From: CAIQJJ01 sp049325275
GTDB taxonomy: Bacteria; Chloroflexota; Anaerolineae; Anaerolineales; UBA4823
NCBI GenBank assembly: GCA_049325275.1
Contig: JBMOLU010000085.1
Location: forward strand, 78,021-142,020
Direction of reading: 5' to 3'
Length of the DNA: 64,000 bases
Both the position numbers and the translations under genes were made by a program. This document shows positions 1 to 8,169 of this stretch, piece by piece. The notes under the pieces are model-generated. The model was not told where the DNA came from, did not search any database, and saw nothing but the letters and a program-made list of their open reading frames with translations. The first letter of the stretch is position 1, and each line of letters opens with the position of its first letter.

Positions 1-1
1 C

Positions 2-1288
2 GGCTGGAACGCCTACCCTTTCCACGCCAACGCCGAGTTCTTTGCCGACTTCGGCAGCTATCGCGTCGCCATCACCCTGCCGGAAAGTTACGTCACCGGT
101 GGGACAGGCCTGCCGGCCGGCACGTTGGCGCAAGGGAACGGCCAGAAAACGGAGATCTACCAGGCCCATGGCGTGATCGATTTTGCCTGGACGGCGTCCC
201 CGCACTTCAAACAGGCCAGCCGCGACGTGAACGGCGTCCAGGTGCTTTACCTGTATTTGCCGGAGCACGAGCACACCGTCAAACGGGCGCTGGACGCAGC
301 CACAAAGGCCGTCCAGCACTTCGGAGAATGGTATGGCCCCTATCCCTACGCGCGCCTGACCGTGGTCGACGTGCCCGACGGGGCCGGCGGGGCAGGCGGC
401 ATGGAATACCCAACCCTGATCAGCGCCGGGGCGATCGATCCGACGGGCCTCAACCTCATGGACGGCCGCTTCGACCGCATGCTCGAAGTCGTCGTCATCC
501 ACGAGATCGGCCACCAGTGGTGGCAGTCAATGGTGGCGTTCAACGAAGCCGAAGAACCATGGCTGGACGAAGGCTTTACCGACTATTCCACGGCGCGCCT
601 GATGCAGCGTGCCTACGGGCCGGCGAGCCTGATCGATGCAGGCAACGTGAAAGTAAGTTACATCGACATGCACCGCATGATCTATCTGGCATCGCCCCAG
701 GTGCCCATGTACGGCAGGGCCTGGGAGTTCGATGCGTTCAACGGTTACGAGGTCGCAACGTATTCCAAACCGGTGTTGGCGCTCTCCACGCTGGAAAACA
801 TCCTGGGCGAAGAGACCATGCTGGCGATCATGAGCACGTTCTTCGCCCGGTACCGCTTCGCCCATCCCACCACGCAAGATTTTTACCGGGTGGCCGAAGA
901 AATCAGCGGCCGGGAGCTGGATTGGTTCTTCGATGGGCTGGTGTACGGCGACGGGGTGGTCAATTACACGGTAACGGCGGTCGATGCGCACCAGGTCACC
1001 GTCGAACGCCAGGGAGAGCTGGCCATACCGGTGGAAATCGCAGTCGACTTTCGCGATGGATCGACGCAAATCCTGCACTGGGATGGCCGCGAAACACAAA
1101 AAACCTGGGATTTTCCCGATGCGGTCGTGATCGCCGCGCAGGTCGATCCGCAGCGCAAGGTCCTGGTCGATGTACAGTGGTCCGATAACGGGCTGGCAAC
1201 CCGCATGGACGCCTGGTCGTGGCTGGCAGTCAACACACGCCTGTTTTACCAGTTGCAAAACTGGTTGTTCTACCTGGGAGGGCTTTGA
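2..1288 (+). CDS. M1 family zinc aminopeptidase-like metallopeptidase, 3' part
   Basis: The frame is open at the left edge, so the N-terminus lies outside the window; 428 residues are visible. The protein carries the M1 (gluzincin) signature: a GGMEYP motif matching the substrate-binding GAMEN loop, then HEIGHQWW with the HExxH zinc ligands, and exactly 18 residues later the third ligand Glu in WLDEGF. Before it, a beta-rich stretch containing HANAEFFADFGSY is typical of the N-terminal M1 domain. M1 enzymes remove N-terminal residues from peptides using one zinc ion. Whether this copy is exported cannot be seen because the start is missing. Its stop overlaps the next ATG (TGATG), so the two genes are probably cotranscribed. 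Family assignment is secure; substrate is unknown. Confidence 0.92.
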   Translation, partial: GWNAYPFHANAEFFADFGSYRVAITLPESYVTGGTGLPAGTLAQGNGQKTEIYQAHGVIDFAWTASPHFKQASRDVNGVQVLYLYLPEHEHTVKRALDAATKAVQHFGEWYGPYPYARLTVVDVPDGAGGAGGMEYPTLISAGAIDPTGLNLMDGRFDRMLEVVVIHEIGHQWWQSMVAFNEAEEPWLDEGFTDYSTARLMQRAYGPASLIDAGNVKVSYIDMHRMIYLASPQVPMYGRAWEFDAFNGYEVATYSKPVLALSTLENILGEETMLAIMSTFFARYRFAHPTTQDFYRVAEEISGRELDWFFDGLVYGDGVVNYTVTAVDAHQVTVERQGELAIPVEIAVDFRDGSTQILHWDGRETQKTWDFPDAVVIAAQVDPQRKVLVDVQWSDNGLATRMDAWSWLAVNTRLFYQLQNWLFYLGGL

Positions 1289-2166
1289 TGTTCGAAGAAA
1301 ACGCGCTCTCCGGCGGCTTCAGGCGGGTACGACGCCATCCGCAGGTCCTGTGGACGGCCTATCTGGTCAACTTCCTGACGGCCGGCCTGCTGGCGCTGGC
1401 GCCCGCCATCGGGCTGATCACCCCGGCTTACAGCCGCGCCATGCGCGAAGCCGCCGACGGCATCGATTTCTGGTTCCTGGAGGAAATATTCACCGCGCCG
1501 ACGACGTACGGGATTTTGCAAGGTACAGCAGATGCGGCCGGCCCGGCCTGGCTCAGCCAGTTGTGCCTTTTTAGCGGCTTTCTGGCCTTGCTCCTGCCGC
1601 TGCTTGCCTGGGCGCCGGCCAGCCTGTTGAGCGGCGGCATCCTGCTGACCTATGCAGAAGACGCGTTCCACTGGCGGCGTTTCCTGTGGGGCTGCGGCCA
1701 CTGGTTTGTGGCCTTTTCCATCTTCAACCTGGTGCAGGCATTTCTTGCGTTCGGGGTCTTTGGCACGCTGCTGGCAGGCCTGTCGGCCCTGAGGGCCGTC
1801 ACCGGTAGCTGGTTGAACTGGATCGGCATTCCTGCGATCGGCTTCCTGGCCCTGCTCTGGCTGGCCGTCGTGGAAAGCACACGCCAGTTAGCGGTCAGCG
1901 CCGGCACACGCAACGTCTTCAAGGCATCCTGGCAGGCTTTGCGGCTGGTTCTGGGACGCCCACGGGCGCTTTTTTCGTTCTACGTTCTCTCGTTCGCACT
2001 GCTGCTGCTCGTCCATCTGGCTTTTCGGGCCGGCCTGCTCCCGCGCCTGCCGCTGGCCTGGTGGCCGCTCGTGTTCTTCGCAACCCAGGCCTTCATCTTG
2101 CTGCGGTTAATGGCGCGGCTGGCGCGCTGGGCCGGGTTGGCGACGCTGGCAGCACGACACCGGTAA
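1288..2166 (+). CDS. Integral membrane protein of unknown function
   Basis: 292 residues starting at an ATG that overlaps the peptidase stop and sits behind a GGGAGG ribosome site. The protein has about five or six long hydrophobic segments (for example around LAWLSQLCLFSGFLALLLPL, the stretch ending in GVFGTLLAGL, and the C-terminal ALLLLVHLAF region), joined by short basic loops. No catalytic motif is visible and I do not recognise the family. The coupling to the M1 peptidase suggests a shared role, possibly membrane anchoring or transport, but that is inference only. Confidence 0.75.
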   Translation: MFEENALSGGFRRVRRHPQVLWTAYLVNFLTAGLLALAPAIGLITPAYSRAMREAADGIDFWFLEEIFTAPTTYGILQGTADAAGPAWLSQLCLFSGFLALLLPLLAWAPASLLSGGILLTYAEDAFHWRRFLWGCGHWFVAFSIFNLVQAFLAFGVFGTLLAGLSALRAVTGSWLNWIGIPAIGFLALLWLAVVESTRQLAVSAGTRNVFKASWQALRLVLGRPRALFSFYVLSFALLLLVHLAFRAGLLPRLPLAWWPLVFFATQAFILLRLMARLARWAGLATLAARHR

Positions 2167-2169
2167 TTC

Positions 2170-2188
2170 CCGCACCGGACCGGTGCGG
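2170..2188 (+). terminator. GC-rich hairpin after the membrane protein gene
   Basis: CCGCACCGG is followed after one base by its exact complement CCGGTGCGG, 3 bp after the stop codon at 2166. It can fold as a 7-bp stem with a 5-nt loop. No T-run follows, so it may attenuate transcription or stabilise the 3' end and is not a certain terminator. Confidence 0.35.
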
Positions 2189-2217
2189 TATCTCACCCCA
2201 CAGAAGAGGCACCCCTT

Positions 2218-2928
2218 ATGCCAACCAAAGGACACAATACCAAATCGAAGTACGTCGCCAACAAAGAAAAGCAAAATCACAAGCCCGACTCGCCAAAGAC
2301 GATTCAAATCGTGGCGATCGCCGTGATCGCGCTCGTCGTCATCGCCATCATCGTTGCTGTGGTTGCAAACCTGCCAAAGCAAAGCACGGGCAGCGCCAAC
2401 GGCCCGGCGCTGGTAGGAACGAAGCAGTACGAATCTGCACCGCCGATGACGATCGACCCGGCCAAAAAGTACACCGCGACGGTCAAAATGGCCAAGGGCG
2501 GTGAGTTCGTCATCGAACTGTATCCCGACAAGGCTCCCATCACCGTCAACAGCTTTGTCTTCCTGGCGCGTGAAGGGTACTTCGACGGCGTCACCTTCCA
2601 CCGCGTGCTGGACGGCTTCATGGCGCAGACCGGCGACCCCACCGGCACAGGATCGGGCGGCCCGGGCTACCAGTTCGTCAACGAAGACAACGACCTGGCA
2701 TTCGACAAACCCGGTGTGGTCGCCATGGCCAATGCCGGGCGTGACACCAACGGCAGCCAGTTCTTCGTTACCTTCGAAATGCAGCCGCACCTGACCGGCG
2801 GCTACACCATCTTCGGCCAGGTGATCAGCGGCATGGATGTGGTCAACGGCATCACCCGCCGTGACCCCAACATGGCGCCCGATTTCCAGGGCGACGCCAT
2901 CGAAACGATCACCATCACGGAGCAATAA
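2218..2928 (+). CDS. Membrane-anchored cyclophilin-type peptidyl-prolyl cis-trans isomerase
   Basis: 236 residues. A lysine/glutamine-rich cytoplasmic tail is followed by one membrane segment (about residues 25-50, rich in Val/Ile/Ala) and a cyclophilin domain from about residue 80. Diagnostic motifs are visible: FHRVLDGFMAQTGD with the catalytic Arg, a GGPGY loop, NGSQFFVT, and IFGQVISGMDVV near the end. The usual tryptophan of the cyclosporin pocket is not present, as in many bacterial cyclophilins. The enzyme isomerises Xaa-Pro bonds, probably on the outer face of the membrane to help fold exported proteins. The ATG at 2218 follows an AGAGG site. Hairpins flank the gene on both sides. Confidence 0.93.
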   Translation: MPTKGHNTKSKYVANKEKQNHKPDSPKTIQIVAIAVIALVVIAIIVAVVANLPKQSTGSANGPALVGTKQYESAPPMTIDPAKKYTATVKMAKGGEFVIELYPDKAPITVNSFVFLAREGYFDGVTFHRVLDGFMAQTGDPTGTGSGGPGYQFVNEDNDLAFDKPGVVAMANAGRDTNGSQFFVTFEMQPHLTGGYTIFGQVISGMDVVNGITRRDPNMAPDFQGDAIETITITEQ

Positions 2929-2933
2929 ACCGG

Positions 2934-2977
2934 GGGCGAAACGTGACGGGGAACCCATACCTCATCACGTTTCGCCC
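2934..2977 (+). terminator. 13-bp inverted repeat between the cyclophilin gene and wecC
   Basis: GGGCGAAACGTGA (2934-2946) and its perfect complement TCACGTTTCGCCC (2965-2977) are separated by 18 nt, beginning 5 bp after the cyclophilin stop. The stem is strong but no T-tract follows, so it may be a factor-dependent terminator, an mRNA-end stabiliser or an operator for wecC. Confidence 0.45.
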
Positions 2978-2991
2978 GTCACGAGTCCCCT

Positions 2992-4305
2992 ATGAACTTT
3001 TCCAAAGTCTGTGTCTTCGGCCTGGGCTACATCGGTCTGCCCTACGCGGCCACCTTCGCCACCCATGGGCTACGTGTGGTTGGCGTGGATATCAACCCCA
3101 AAGTCGTCGCCACGCTGCAGAACGGCGGCATTCACATTCACGAACCCAGCCTGCGCACGGTGGTCCAGGCAGCGGTCAAGTCGGGGAACCTGACCGTTTC
3201 CACCCGGCCGGAGGAAGCAGATGCGTTCATCATTGCCGTGCCGACGCCCTTCAAACAGGCAGAAGAGCGGCCCACGAACGGCCAGGCCGCCGACCCAAAA
3301 GCCGACATGTCTTACGTCACCGCCGCTGCCGAAGCCATCGTGCCCTACCTGCGGCGCGGCAACCTGGTGATGCTCGAATCGACTTCACCGCCGCGCACCA
3401 CGGTGGACTTGGTGGCGCCCATCCTGGAAAAGTCGGGACTGAGAGCCGGGCCGGATTTCCACCTGGCGTACACACCTGAACGCGTCTTGCCCGGCCAGAT
3501 TTTGCGCGAATTGATCGAAAACGCGCGCGTGCTCGGCGGCATCGATCGAGCTTCCACTGAGGCCGCCCGCGATCTCTACACCACCTTCGTACGCGGCCAG
3601 ATCGTCCTCACCGACGCAACCACTGCCGAAATGGTCAAGTTGATGGAAAACACAACCCGCGACATCAACATCGCCATCGCCAATGAGTTCAGCCGGCTGG
3701 CCGATCACTTCGGGGTGGACGTGTGGGAGGCGATCGGCATCGCCAACCTGCACCCGCGCATCAACATCCTGCGCCCCGGGCCAGGCGTCGGCGGCCACTG
3801 CATCAGCGTGGACCCCTGGTTCCTGGTGGAAGCGGCGCCAACAATTGCCACGCTGATCCGCACGGCGCGCCAGGTCAACGACGGCCAGCCCGATTTCGTC
3901 GTCGACCTGGTGGCACGCACCGCCGAGCGCCTGGAAGGCAAACGCATCGCCGCCCTGGGCCTGGCCTTCAAGCCCGATGTGGACGACTTGCGCGAAAGCC
4001 CGGCGGTCGCAATCTGCCAGGCCCTGGCTCTGCGCGGAGCCGACGTGAAAGCGCACGAACCGTTCAAAGCCGACGCTGCGTTCGAGGGCTTCACGACCAC
4101 ACCGACATTGGACGCCGCAATCCAGGACGCCGACATCCTCCTGATCCTGGTCGCACACCGCGCGTTCAAGGAACTCGATCCGCAGAAGCTGGTTGCACAA
4201 ACGAAGGCCCGCACCGTGATCGACACCGTCGACATCTGCGATCGGGCTGCCTGGCGCGCTGCCGGGTTTCACGTGGTCACATTGGGCGTCGGAAAAACCC
4301 AGTAA
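2992..4305 (+). CDS. wecC: UDP-N-acetyl-D-mannosamine dehydrogenase (WecC type)
   Basis: 437 residues, close to the usual length of about 420. The N-terminal Rossmann fold opens with VCVFGLGYIGLPYA; the middle has LESTSPP and YTPERVLPG; the catalytic Cys lies in GGHCISVDPWFL; the C-terminal UDP-binding domain contains LGLAFKPDVDDLRESP. These define the UDP-glucose/GDP-mannose dehydrogenase family, and the VGGHCISVDPWFL form is typical of the UDP-ManNAc branch. The enzyme oxidises UDP-ManNAc to UDP-ManNAcA with two NAD+. It overlaps an acyltransferase gene by one base and is followed by a glycosyltransferase, so it probably supplies a uronic acid for a surface polysaccharide. Exact sugar specificity is inferred from sequence resemblance. 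Confidence 0.9.
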   Translation: MNFSKVCVFGLGYIGLPYAATFATHGLRVVGVDINPKVVATLQNGGIHIHEPSLRTVVQAAVKSGNLTVSTRPEEADAFIIAVPTPFKQAEERPTNGQAADPKADMSYVTAAAEAIVPYLRRGNLVMLESTSPPRTTVDLVAPILEKSGLRAGPDFHLAYTPERVLPGQILRELIENARVLGGIDRASTEAARDLYTTFVRGQIVLTDATTAEMVKLMENTTRDINIAIANEFSRLADHFGVDVWEAIGIANLHPRINILRPGPGVGGHCISVDPWFLVEAAPTIATLIRTARQVNDGQPDFVVDLVARTAERLEGKRIAALGLAFKPDVDDLRESPAVAICQALALRGADVKAHEPFKADAAFEGFTTTPTLDAAIQDADILLILVAHRAFKELDPQKLVAQTKARTVIDTVDICDRAAWRAAGFHVVTLGVGKTQ

Positions 4306-4739
4306 TGGCCGATTTTTATACTTCTCTCGTTTACGCCCGTCAAAAACCGCTCATCGGCAAATTCGCTTATCTGCTGCTCAAGTTGCTTGGGGTAGAAATT
4401 CCACGCAGTGTGCCGGTTGGCCCCGGCTTCGAATTGGCCCACGGAGGGTTCGGGGTAGTCGTTCATTCGCGCAGCCAGATCGGCAGCCGGGTAAAAATCT
4501 ATCCCGGCGTGACGTTGGGCCGCGCCGACATCTACCGCCCGATGAGCGCCTCGAAGTTCGACGGCATCGCCATCGAAGACGGCGCCATCCTGTGCCCGGG
4601 CGCAAAGGTGCTGTGCAAGGAAGGCGTGCTGCGCGTGGGCAAAGGGACGGTGGTTGGGGCCAACGCCGTGCTGCTGCAATCGACCGGCGAGGACGAAATT
4701 TGGGCCGGGATGCCTGCCCGCTGCGTGGGCAAACGATGA
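4305..4739 (+). CDS. Left-handed beta-helix (hexapeptide) acyltransferase, serine acetyltransferase-like
   Basis: 144 residues, starting at the ATG that shares a base with the wecC stop (TAATG). Imperfect hexapeptide repeats run through the protein: VPVGPGFELAHGGFGVVVH, then IGSRVKIYPGVTLG, and IEDGAILCPGAKVL to VGKGTVVGANAVLL. This is the fold of CysE-like and sugar O/N-acyltransferases. It is much shorter than CysE (about 270 residues) because the N-terminal helical domain is missing. Its place between a UDP-ManNAc dehydrogenase and a GT4 glycosyltransferase points to acylation of a surface sugar and not to cysteine synthesis. The acceptor is unknown. Confidence 0.82.
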   Translation: MADFYTSLVYARQKPLIGKFAYLLLKLLGVEIPRSVPVGPGFELAHGGFGVVVHSRSQIGSRVKIYPGVTLGRADIYRPMSASKFDGIAIEDGAILCPGAKVLCKEGVLRVGKGTVVGANAVLLQSTGEDEIWAGMPARCVGKR

Positions 4740-5785
4740 AAGTCTGCCTGACCCCCAACGTTCACGGTACGGGCGGCATGGTGTCCTTTGCCGCCAAGTT
4801 CGCCGCCGGGCTGCACCAACGCGGCATTGAGACGACGGGCGATTTGCTTGCCAGGGATGTCGATGCCGTCCTGGTGATCGGCGGCACGCGCAACCTGCCC
4901 GGCCTGTGGCGCGCCCGGCGGCGCGGTATCCCCATCATCCAGCGCCTGAACGGGATGAACTGGGTGCACCGCGTCCGGCGTACGGGCATCCGCCATTTTC
5001 TGCGCGCCGAGTACGGCAACCGTATTTTGTCCACCATTCGTGCACGGTTGGCAACGGGAATCGTTTACCAGAGCCGGTTTTCCAAAGACTGGTGGGAGCG
5101 CGTCTACGGGCCAACAGGTGTACGCAACAGTGTGGTTTATAACGGCGTCGATCTGGCTGTCTACAATCCCCAGCCGGCCGATGAATCGGTCTCGGCCGCG
5201 AAAGCCCCGGCTCCTGGCGCATGGCAACACCAGCCGGAAAAGTTTCGCGTGTTGATGGTGGAGGCCAGCCTGGCAGGGGGCTACGAGATCGGGCTGGAAA
5301 GCGGGATCGCCCTCGCCGAACGGTTGTTGGCGCATTTCCCGATAGAGTTGATGGTCGTGGGCAAGGTGGCGCCGGCGCTGCAAACGCAGTGGCAGGCACG
5401 CGCCACAGTTCCCATCCTTTGGGCCGGGCGTGTGGCGCGCGAGCAGATTCCGGCGCTCGACCGCGCCGCCCACCTGTTCTATGCGGCCGATCTGCATCCG
5501 GCCTGCCCGAATTCAGTGATCGAGGCCCTGGCCTGCGGGCTGCCCGTGGCCGCCTTCGACACCGGCGCCCTGCCGGAGATCGTCAGCGGAGACAGTGGGT
5601 GCATCGTTCCCTACGGCAGCGATCCGTGGAAAATTCAGTCGCCCGACATCCCCACCCTGGCCGAAGCCGCCGCCGCCGTACTCGGCAGCCAGCCACGCTT
5701 CCGGGCCAGAGCGCGCGCCAGGGCCGAAGCCGCATTTGGGTTGGATCGAATGCTCGATGGCTATATCGCAATGCTATGCCAATGA
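4736..5785 (+). CDS. GT4 family glycosyltransferase
   Basis: 349 residues, ATG overlapping the acyltransferase stop by four bases (ATGA). The N-terminus opens with a glycine-rich TGGMVSFAAKFAAGL segment; the C-terminal half has the GT-B donor-site motif in PNSVIEALACGLPVAAFDTG followed by ALPEIV, the E-x7-E arrangement of GT4 enzymes. LMVVGK and ILWAGRV lie before it, as in this family. It should transfer an activated sugar to a growing surface glycan on the cytoplasmic side. It is the last gene of the plus-strand run and ends 54 bp before a convergent gene. Donor and acceptor cannot be read from sequence. Confidence 0.88.
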   Translation: MKVCLTPNVHGTGGMVSFAAKFAAGLHQRGIETTGDLLARDVDAVLVIGGTRNLPGLWRARRRGIPIIQRLNGMNWVHRVRRTGIRHFLRAEYGNRILSTIRARLATGIVYQSRFSKDWWERVYGPTGVRNSVVYNGVDLAVYNPQPADESVSAAKAPAPGAWQHQPEKFRVLMVEASLAGGYEIGLESGIALAERLLAHFPIELMVVGKVAPALQTQWQARATVPILWAGRVAREQIPALDRAAHLFYAADLHPACPNSVIEALACGLPVAAFDTGALPEIVSGDSGCIVPYGSDPWKIQSPDIPTLAEAAAAVLGSQPRFRARARARAEAAFGLDRMLDGYIAMLCQ

Positions 5786-5805
5786 TTGGAAACCGTATGA
5801 AAAGT

Positions 5806-5822
5806 GACGTTTGCCAAACGTC
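5806..5822 (-). terminator. Small hairpin between convergent genes
   Basis: GACGTTT-GCC-AAACGTC forms a 7-bp stem with a 3-nt loop. On the minus strand it is followed by ACTTTTC and lies 17 bp after the yjbQ stop, so it probably ends the minus-strand operon. It is weak, and may serve both strands. Confidence 0.4.
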
Positions 5823-5839
5823 TTCCCCCACCTGTCGCT

Positions 5840-6259
5840 TCATTCCCCCATTACCTGCACGACCAGTTCGCGACGGCGGGCACGCACGTCGAAATCGACA
5901 TAGATGATTTGCTGCCAGGTACCCAGCGTCATGCGCCCATCCACAAAGGGGACCGTCAGCGAGGGGCCGAGCAGGGCAGCGCGCATGTGAGAATGACCGT
6001 TGCCGTCGTGCCAGGCCTGCTCGTGTTGGTAGGCGCGGCCTTGCGGCACGAGCGTCTCGAACAAGTGGCGCAGATCGGCCACGCAGCCAGGCTCGTATTC
6101 GATCGTCGTCAAGGCGCTGGTGGAGGAGGGGCAGAAGATGGTCAGGATACCGTTCTTCTGAGTCACCTTTGCCAGCATTTCATGCACGGCAGCGGTGATA
6201 TCGATGATATCCGCATTGCCCTTGGTGTTCAGCTGCAAGGAAATCGTCGAAACGCTCAT
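5840..6259 (-). CDS. yjbQ: YjbQ (UPF0047) family protein, secondary thiamine-phosphate synthase-like
   Basis: 139 residues, a normal length for the family. The signature pieces are present: CPSSTSALTTIEYEPG in the middle, then GHSHMRAALLGPSLTVPF and LGTWQQIIYVDFD near the end. Some family members show weak thiamine-phosphate synthase activity in vitro, but the true role is unsettled. The ATG overlaps the lspA stop by four bases. An upstream in-frame extension exists but lies inside lspA, so the internal ATG was chosen. It is the last gene of a minus-strand operon with lspA and a bactofilin-like gene. Confidence 0.9.
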   Translation of the reverse strand: MSVSTISLQLNTKGNADIIDITAAVHEMLAKVTQKNGILTIFCPSSTSALTTIEYEPGCVADLRHLFETLVPQGRAYQHEQAWHDGNGHSHMRAALLGPSLTVPFVDGRMTLGTWQQIIYVDFDVRARRRELVVQVMGE

Positions 6260-6780
6260 GTGGTTGTCGTTTCCCTGGTGGGGTTGTCGAGCCTGTAAAA
6301 GACAAAAAAGATCAGCGCGCCAAAAAAGATAGCTATGTCCGCCAGGTTCATCACACCCGTACGCAGCCCCCCGATGCCGAAGCTGACGAAGTCGATCACC
6401 CTGCCCTGGTTGAAAATCCGGTCGATCAGGTTTCCCAGACCGCCGGCCGCCACCAGCGAAACCCCCGCCAATTGCACCCACCCGAGCTGGGGAGGTGGCT
6501 TGTAAGCGAAAAAGAATGCCATAGCCAAGGCACCCGCCACAAACACGGACATCAGCGTCAGACGGACGGCGGACGGCAAGCTCGCCCCCAGGCCCAAGAT
6601 TGCACCGGCATTCTCAACATACTCGAGACGAATCAAATTGTTCAAGAGAGAAATCGGCCGTTCGCCGATAAGGGATTGCTGCGCAATACCCTTGACGGCC
6701 TGATCGCAAGCCGTACACACGCCCAGAATAACGAGCACCCACGCAAATCGAAGCCATCGTTTACCCGTGTGCAAGCTCAT
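6256..6780 (-). CDS. lspA: Lipoprotein signal peptidase (signal peptidase II)
   Basis: 174 residues with four hydrophobic segments, the usual size. Both conserved aspartate regions can be seen: GGLGNLIDRIFNQGRVIDF and NLADIAIFFG; the earlier VENAGAILGLG matches the conserved ENxGAxF block. The enzyme cleaves the signal peptide of prolipoproteins within the membrane after diacylglycerol has been added to the Cys. A lipoprotein substrate candidate lies in this window at 47819-48916. The gene overlaps its neighbours by four bases on each side, so it is translationally coupled within the operon. Confidence 0.95.
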   Translation of the reverse strand: MSLHTGKRWLRFAWVLVILGVCTACDQAVKGIAQQSLIGERPISLLNNLIRLEYVENAGAILGLGASLPSAVRLTLMSVFVAGALAMAFFFAYKPPPQLGWVQLAGVSLVAAGGLGNLIDRIFNQGRVIDFVSFGIGGLRTGVMNLADIAIFFGALIFFVFYRLDNPTRETTTT

Positions 6781-8156
6781 CGAACGGCCTCATCCAACTC
6801 GGCCAAAGCAGCCGGCGCCGGCGTTGTGGGAAGCTCGGGCAGGCCGTTCCGCTGGCGAAACGCAAGCCACATGGCTCCCAATCCGATGAAACTCACCATC
6901 AGGGTGATAAAAATTTCGATCGGCAAAGGCAACAAAGAGATCGGAAGATAAATCACAAGCCCGACCAGCAACGGCCAGAACGGCCGGCCGGCGTAGCCAC
7001 CGGGCCAGAAACGCTGCAAAAGCCAGTTTCCCACGGCATTGGCGACGATCAGCTTGCTGCCATAAACCGCCAACACGAAGAAGAGCAAAACGGCCAGGGC
7101 CAGGGCAAGATAGCCGATAACATATACCAGGAAAGTCAACGTACTCAGCGTCACCACGCCGAACAAAACGCCGGCGATAGCAATTGCCCCGCCAAGCAGG
7201 AAAGCAACGGGCACAGACAGGAAAAAAATAACCAGGCCAGATCCCAATGCAGGCAGCAGCCGGCGGGCAGCCTGGGTGCTCTTTTGCACAGGCCTGGGCA
7301 GCAGCCACAACGCCACGGCGCCCATAATCAATAAAGTGACGAACGCTTCCACAGCCGACAACGAACGCTTACGGAAGGCTTCTGCGGGGCTTAGTTTTTC
7401 CTTGACTTCCAGAGTACGGTAAGTGACCTGCCCGGCAGGGAGGGCGATCTCGCTGCCCTGTTCCACCGTGCTGACGTAGTTCAAGATGCCCGCGATATCG
7501 GCCTCTTCCGAGACGCGAATGCCGCTGGGGATCGCATCGGGCATCAGGCCATCGCCAAACGTAAGGGTCAGGCTGCCTTCTTCCGGTGGGTCAACCGTCA
7601 CGTCCAGGTTGCCGCCTACCGAGCCATCGATCTCCAGGGCGCTCACGGCTGCATAAACGTTGCGTTCGATGTCACCTTGCAGGATGGCCTGGTAACCAAC
7701 CAGTGAAACGTCGACTTCCACGGCAGAACCGGGCATACTCTGAAAGCTGTAACCGGCAAAGTAGACGTTACGCTCCAGCCTGGCGCCTGGCATCAACACG
7801 GCCGAACCGCCGGTGCCGTACAACGAACCATTTACATGGCCGTACAAAGCCAGCGACTGCCCGGCAAAAACGATGCTCCCGCTCACCGGGCCATTGACCT
7901 CGGCAATGGCCGAAAAGATCAACAGGTTACCGTTCACAGGCCCGTTGATCACAACTTCCGAACCGTTGACAAACAGATCGCCGTTTACGGTACCGTCGAT
8001 AATCACCTCTTGCGCTTCGATGAACAGATCGTCATCGATCACCCGATCCGCCGCGATCACGCCGTTGTTGTCTGCCTCGAAGGCTACAGCAGGCAACACG
8101 ATCAACAAACTCATCGACAAGACCACCAGCAACACAATCACAAAGGTTTTTCGCAT
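6777..8156 (-). CDS. Exported bactofilin-like (polymer-forming) protein with C-terminal membrane segments
   Basis: 459 residues from an ATG with an AAGGG site 8 nt upstream. A signal peptide (MRKTFVIVLLVVLSMSLLIV, cleavage near AVAFEA) leads a beta-solenoid of short repeats such as IIDGTVNGDLFVNGSEVVI and VNGPVSGSIVFAG, as in bactofilin/DUF583 proteins. After about residue 270 come four or more membrane segments (ALWLLPRP, GLVIFFLSVPVAFLLGGAIA, and others) and a short cytoplasmic tail. Bactofilins polymerise into cytoskeletal filaments in the cytoplasm; here the repeat domain would face outside. The gene lies 13 bp after the kinase gene and overlaps lspA. Function unknown. Confidence 0.8.
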   Translation of the reverse strand: MRKTFVIVLLVVLSMSLLIVLPAVAFEADNNGVIAADRVIDDDLFIEAQEVIIDGTVNGDLFVNGSEVVINGPVNGNLLIFSAIAEVNGPVSGSIVFAGQSLALYGHVNGSLYGTGGSAVLMPGARLERNVYFAGYSFQSMPGSAVEVDVSLVGYQAILQGDIERNVYAAVSALEIDGSVGGNLDVTVDPPEEGSLTLTFGDGLMPDAIPSGIRVSEEADIAGILNYVSTVEQGSEIALPAGQVTYRTLEVKEKLSPAEAFRKRSLSAVEAFVTLLIMGAVALWLLPRPVQKSTQAARRLLPALGSGLVIFFLSVPVAFLLGGAIAIAGVLFGVVTLSTLTFLVYVIGYLALALAVLLFFVLAVYGSKLIVANAVGNWLLQRFWPGGYAGRPFWPLLVGLVIYLPISLLPLPIEIFITLMVSFIGLGAMWLAFRQRNGLPELPTTPAPAALAELDEAVR

Positions 8157-8169
8157 GAACGGTTCCCTT

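Noticed and set aside
4305..4739. Calling the acyltransferase cysE
   Set aside because: The N-terminal helical domain of CysE is missing and the neighbours are polysaccharide genes.
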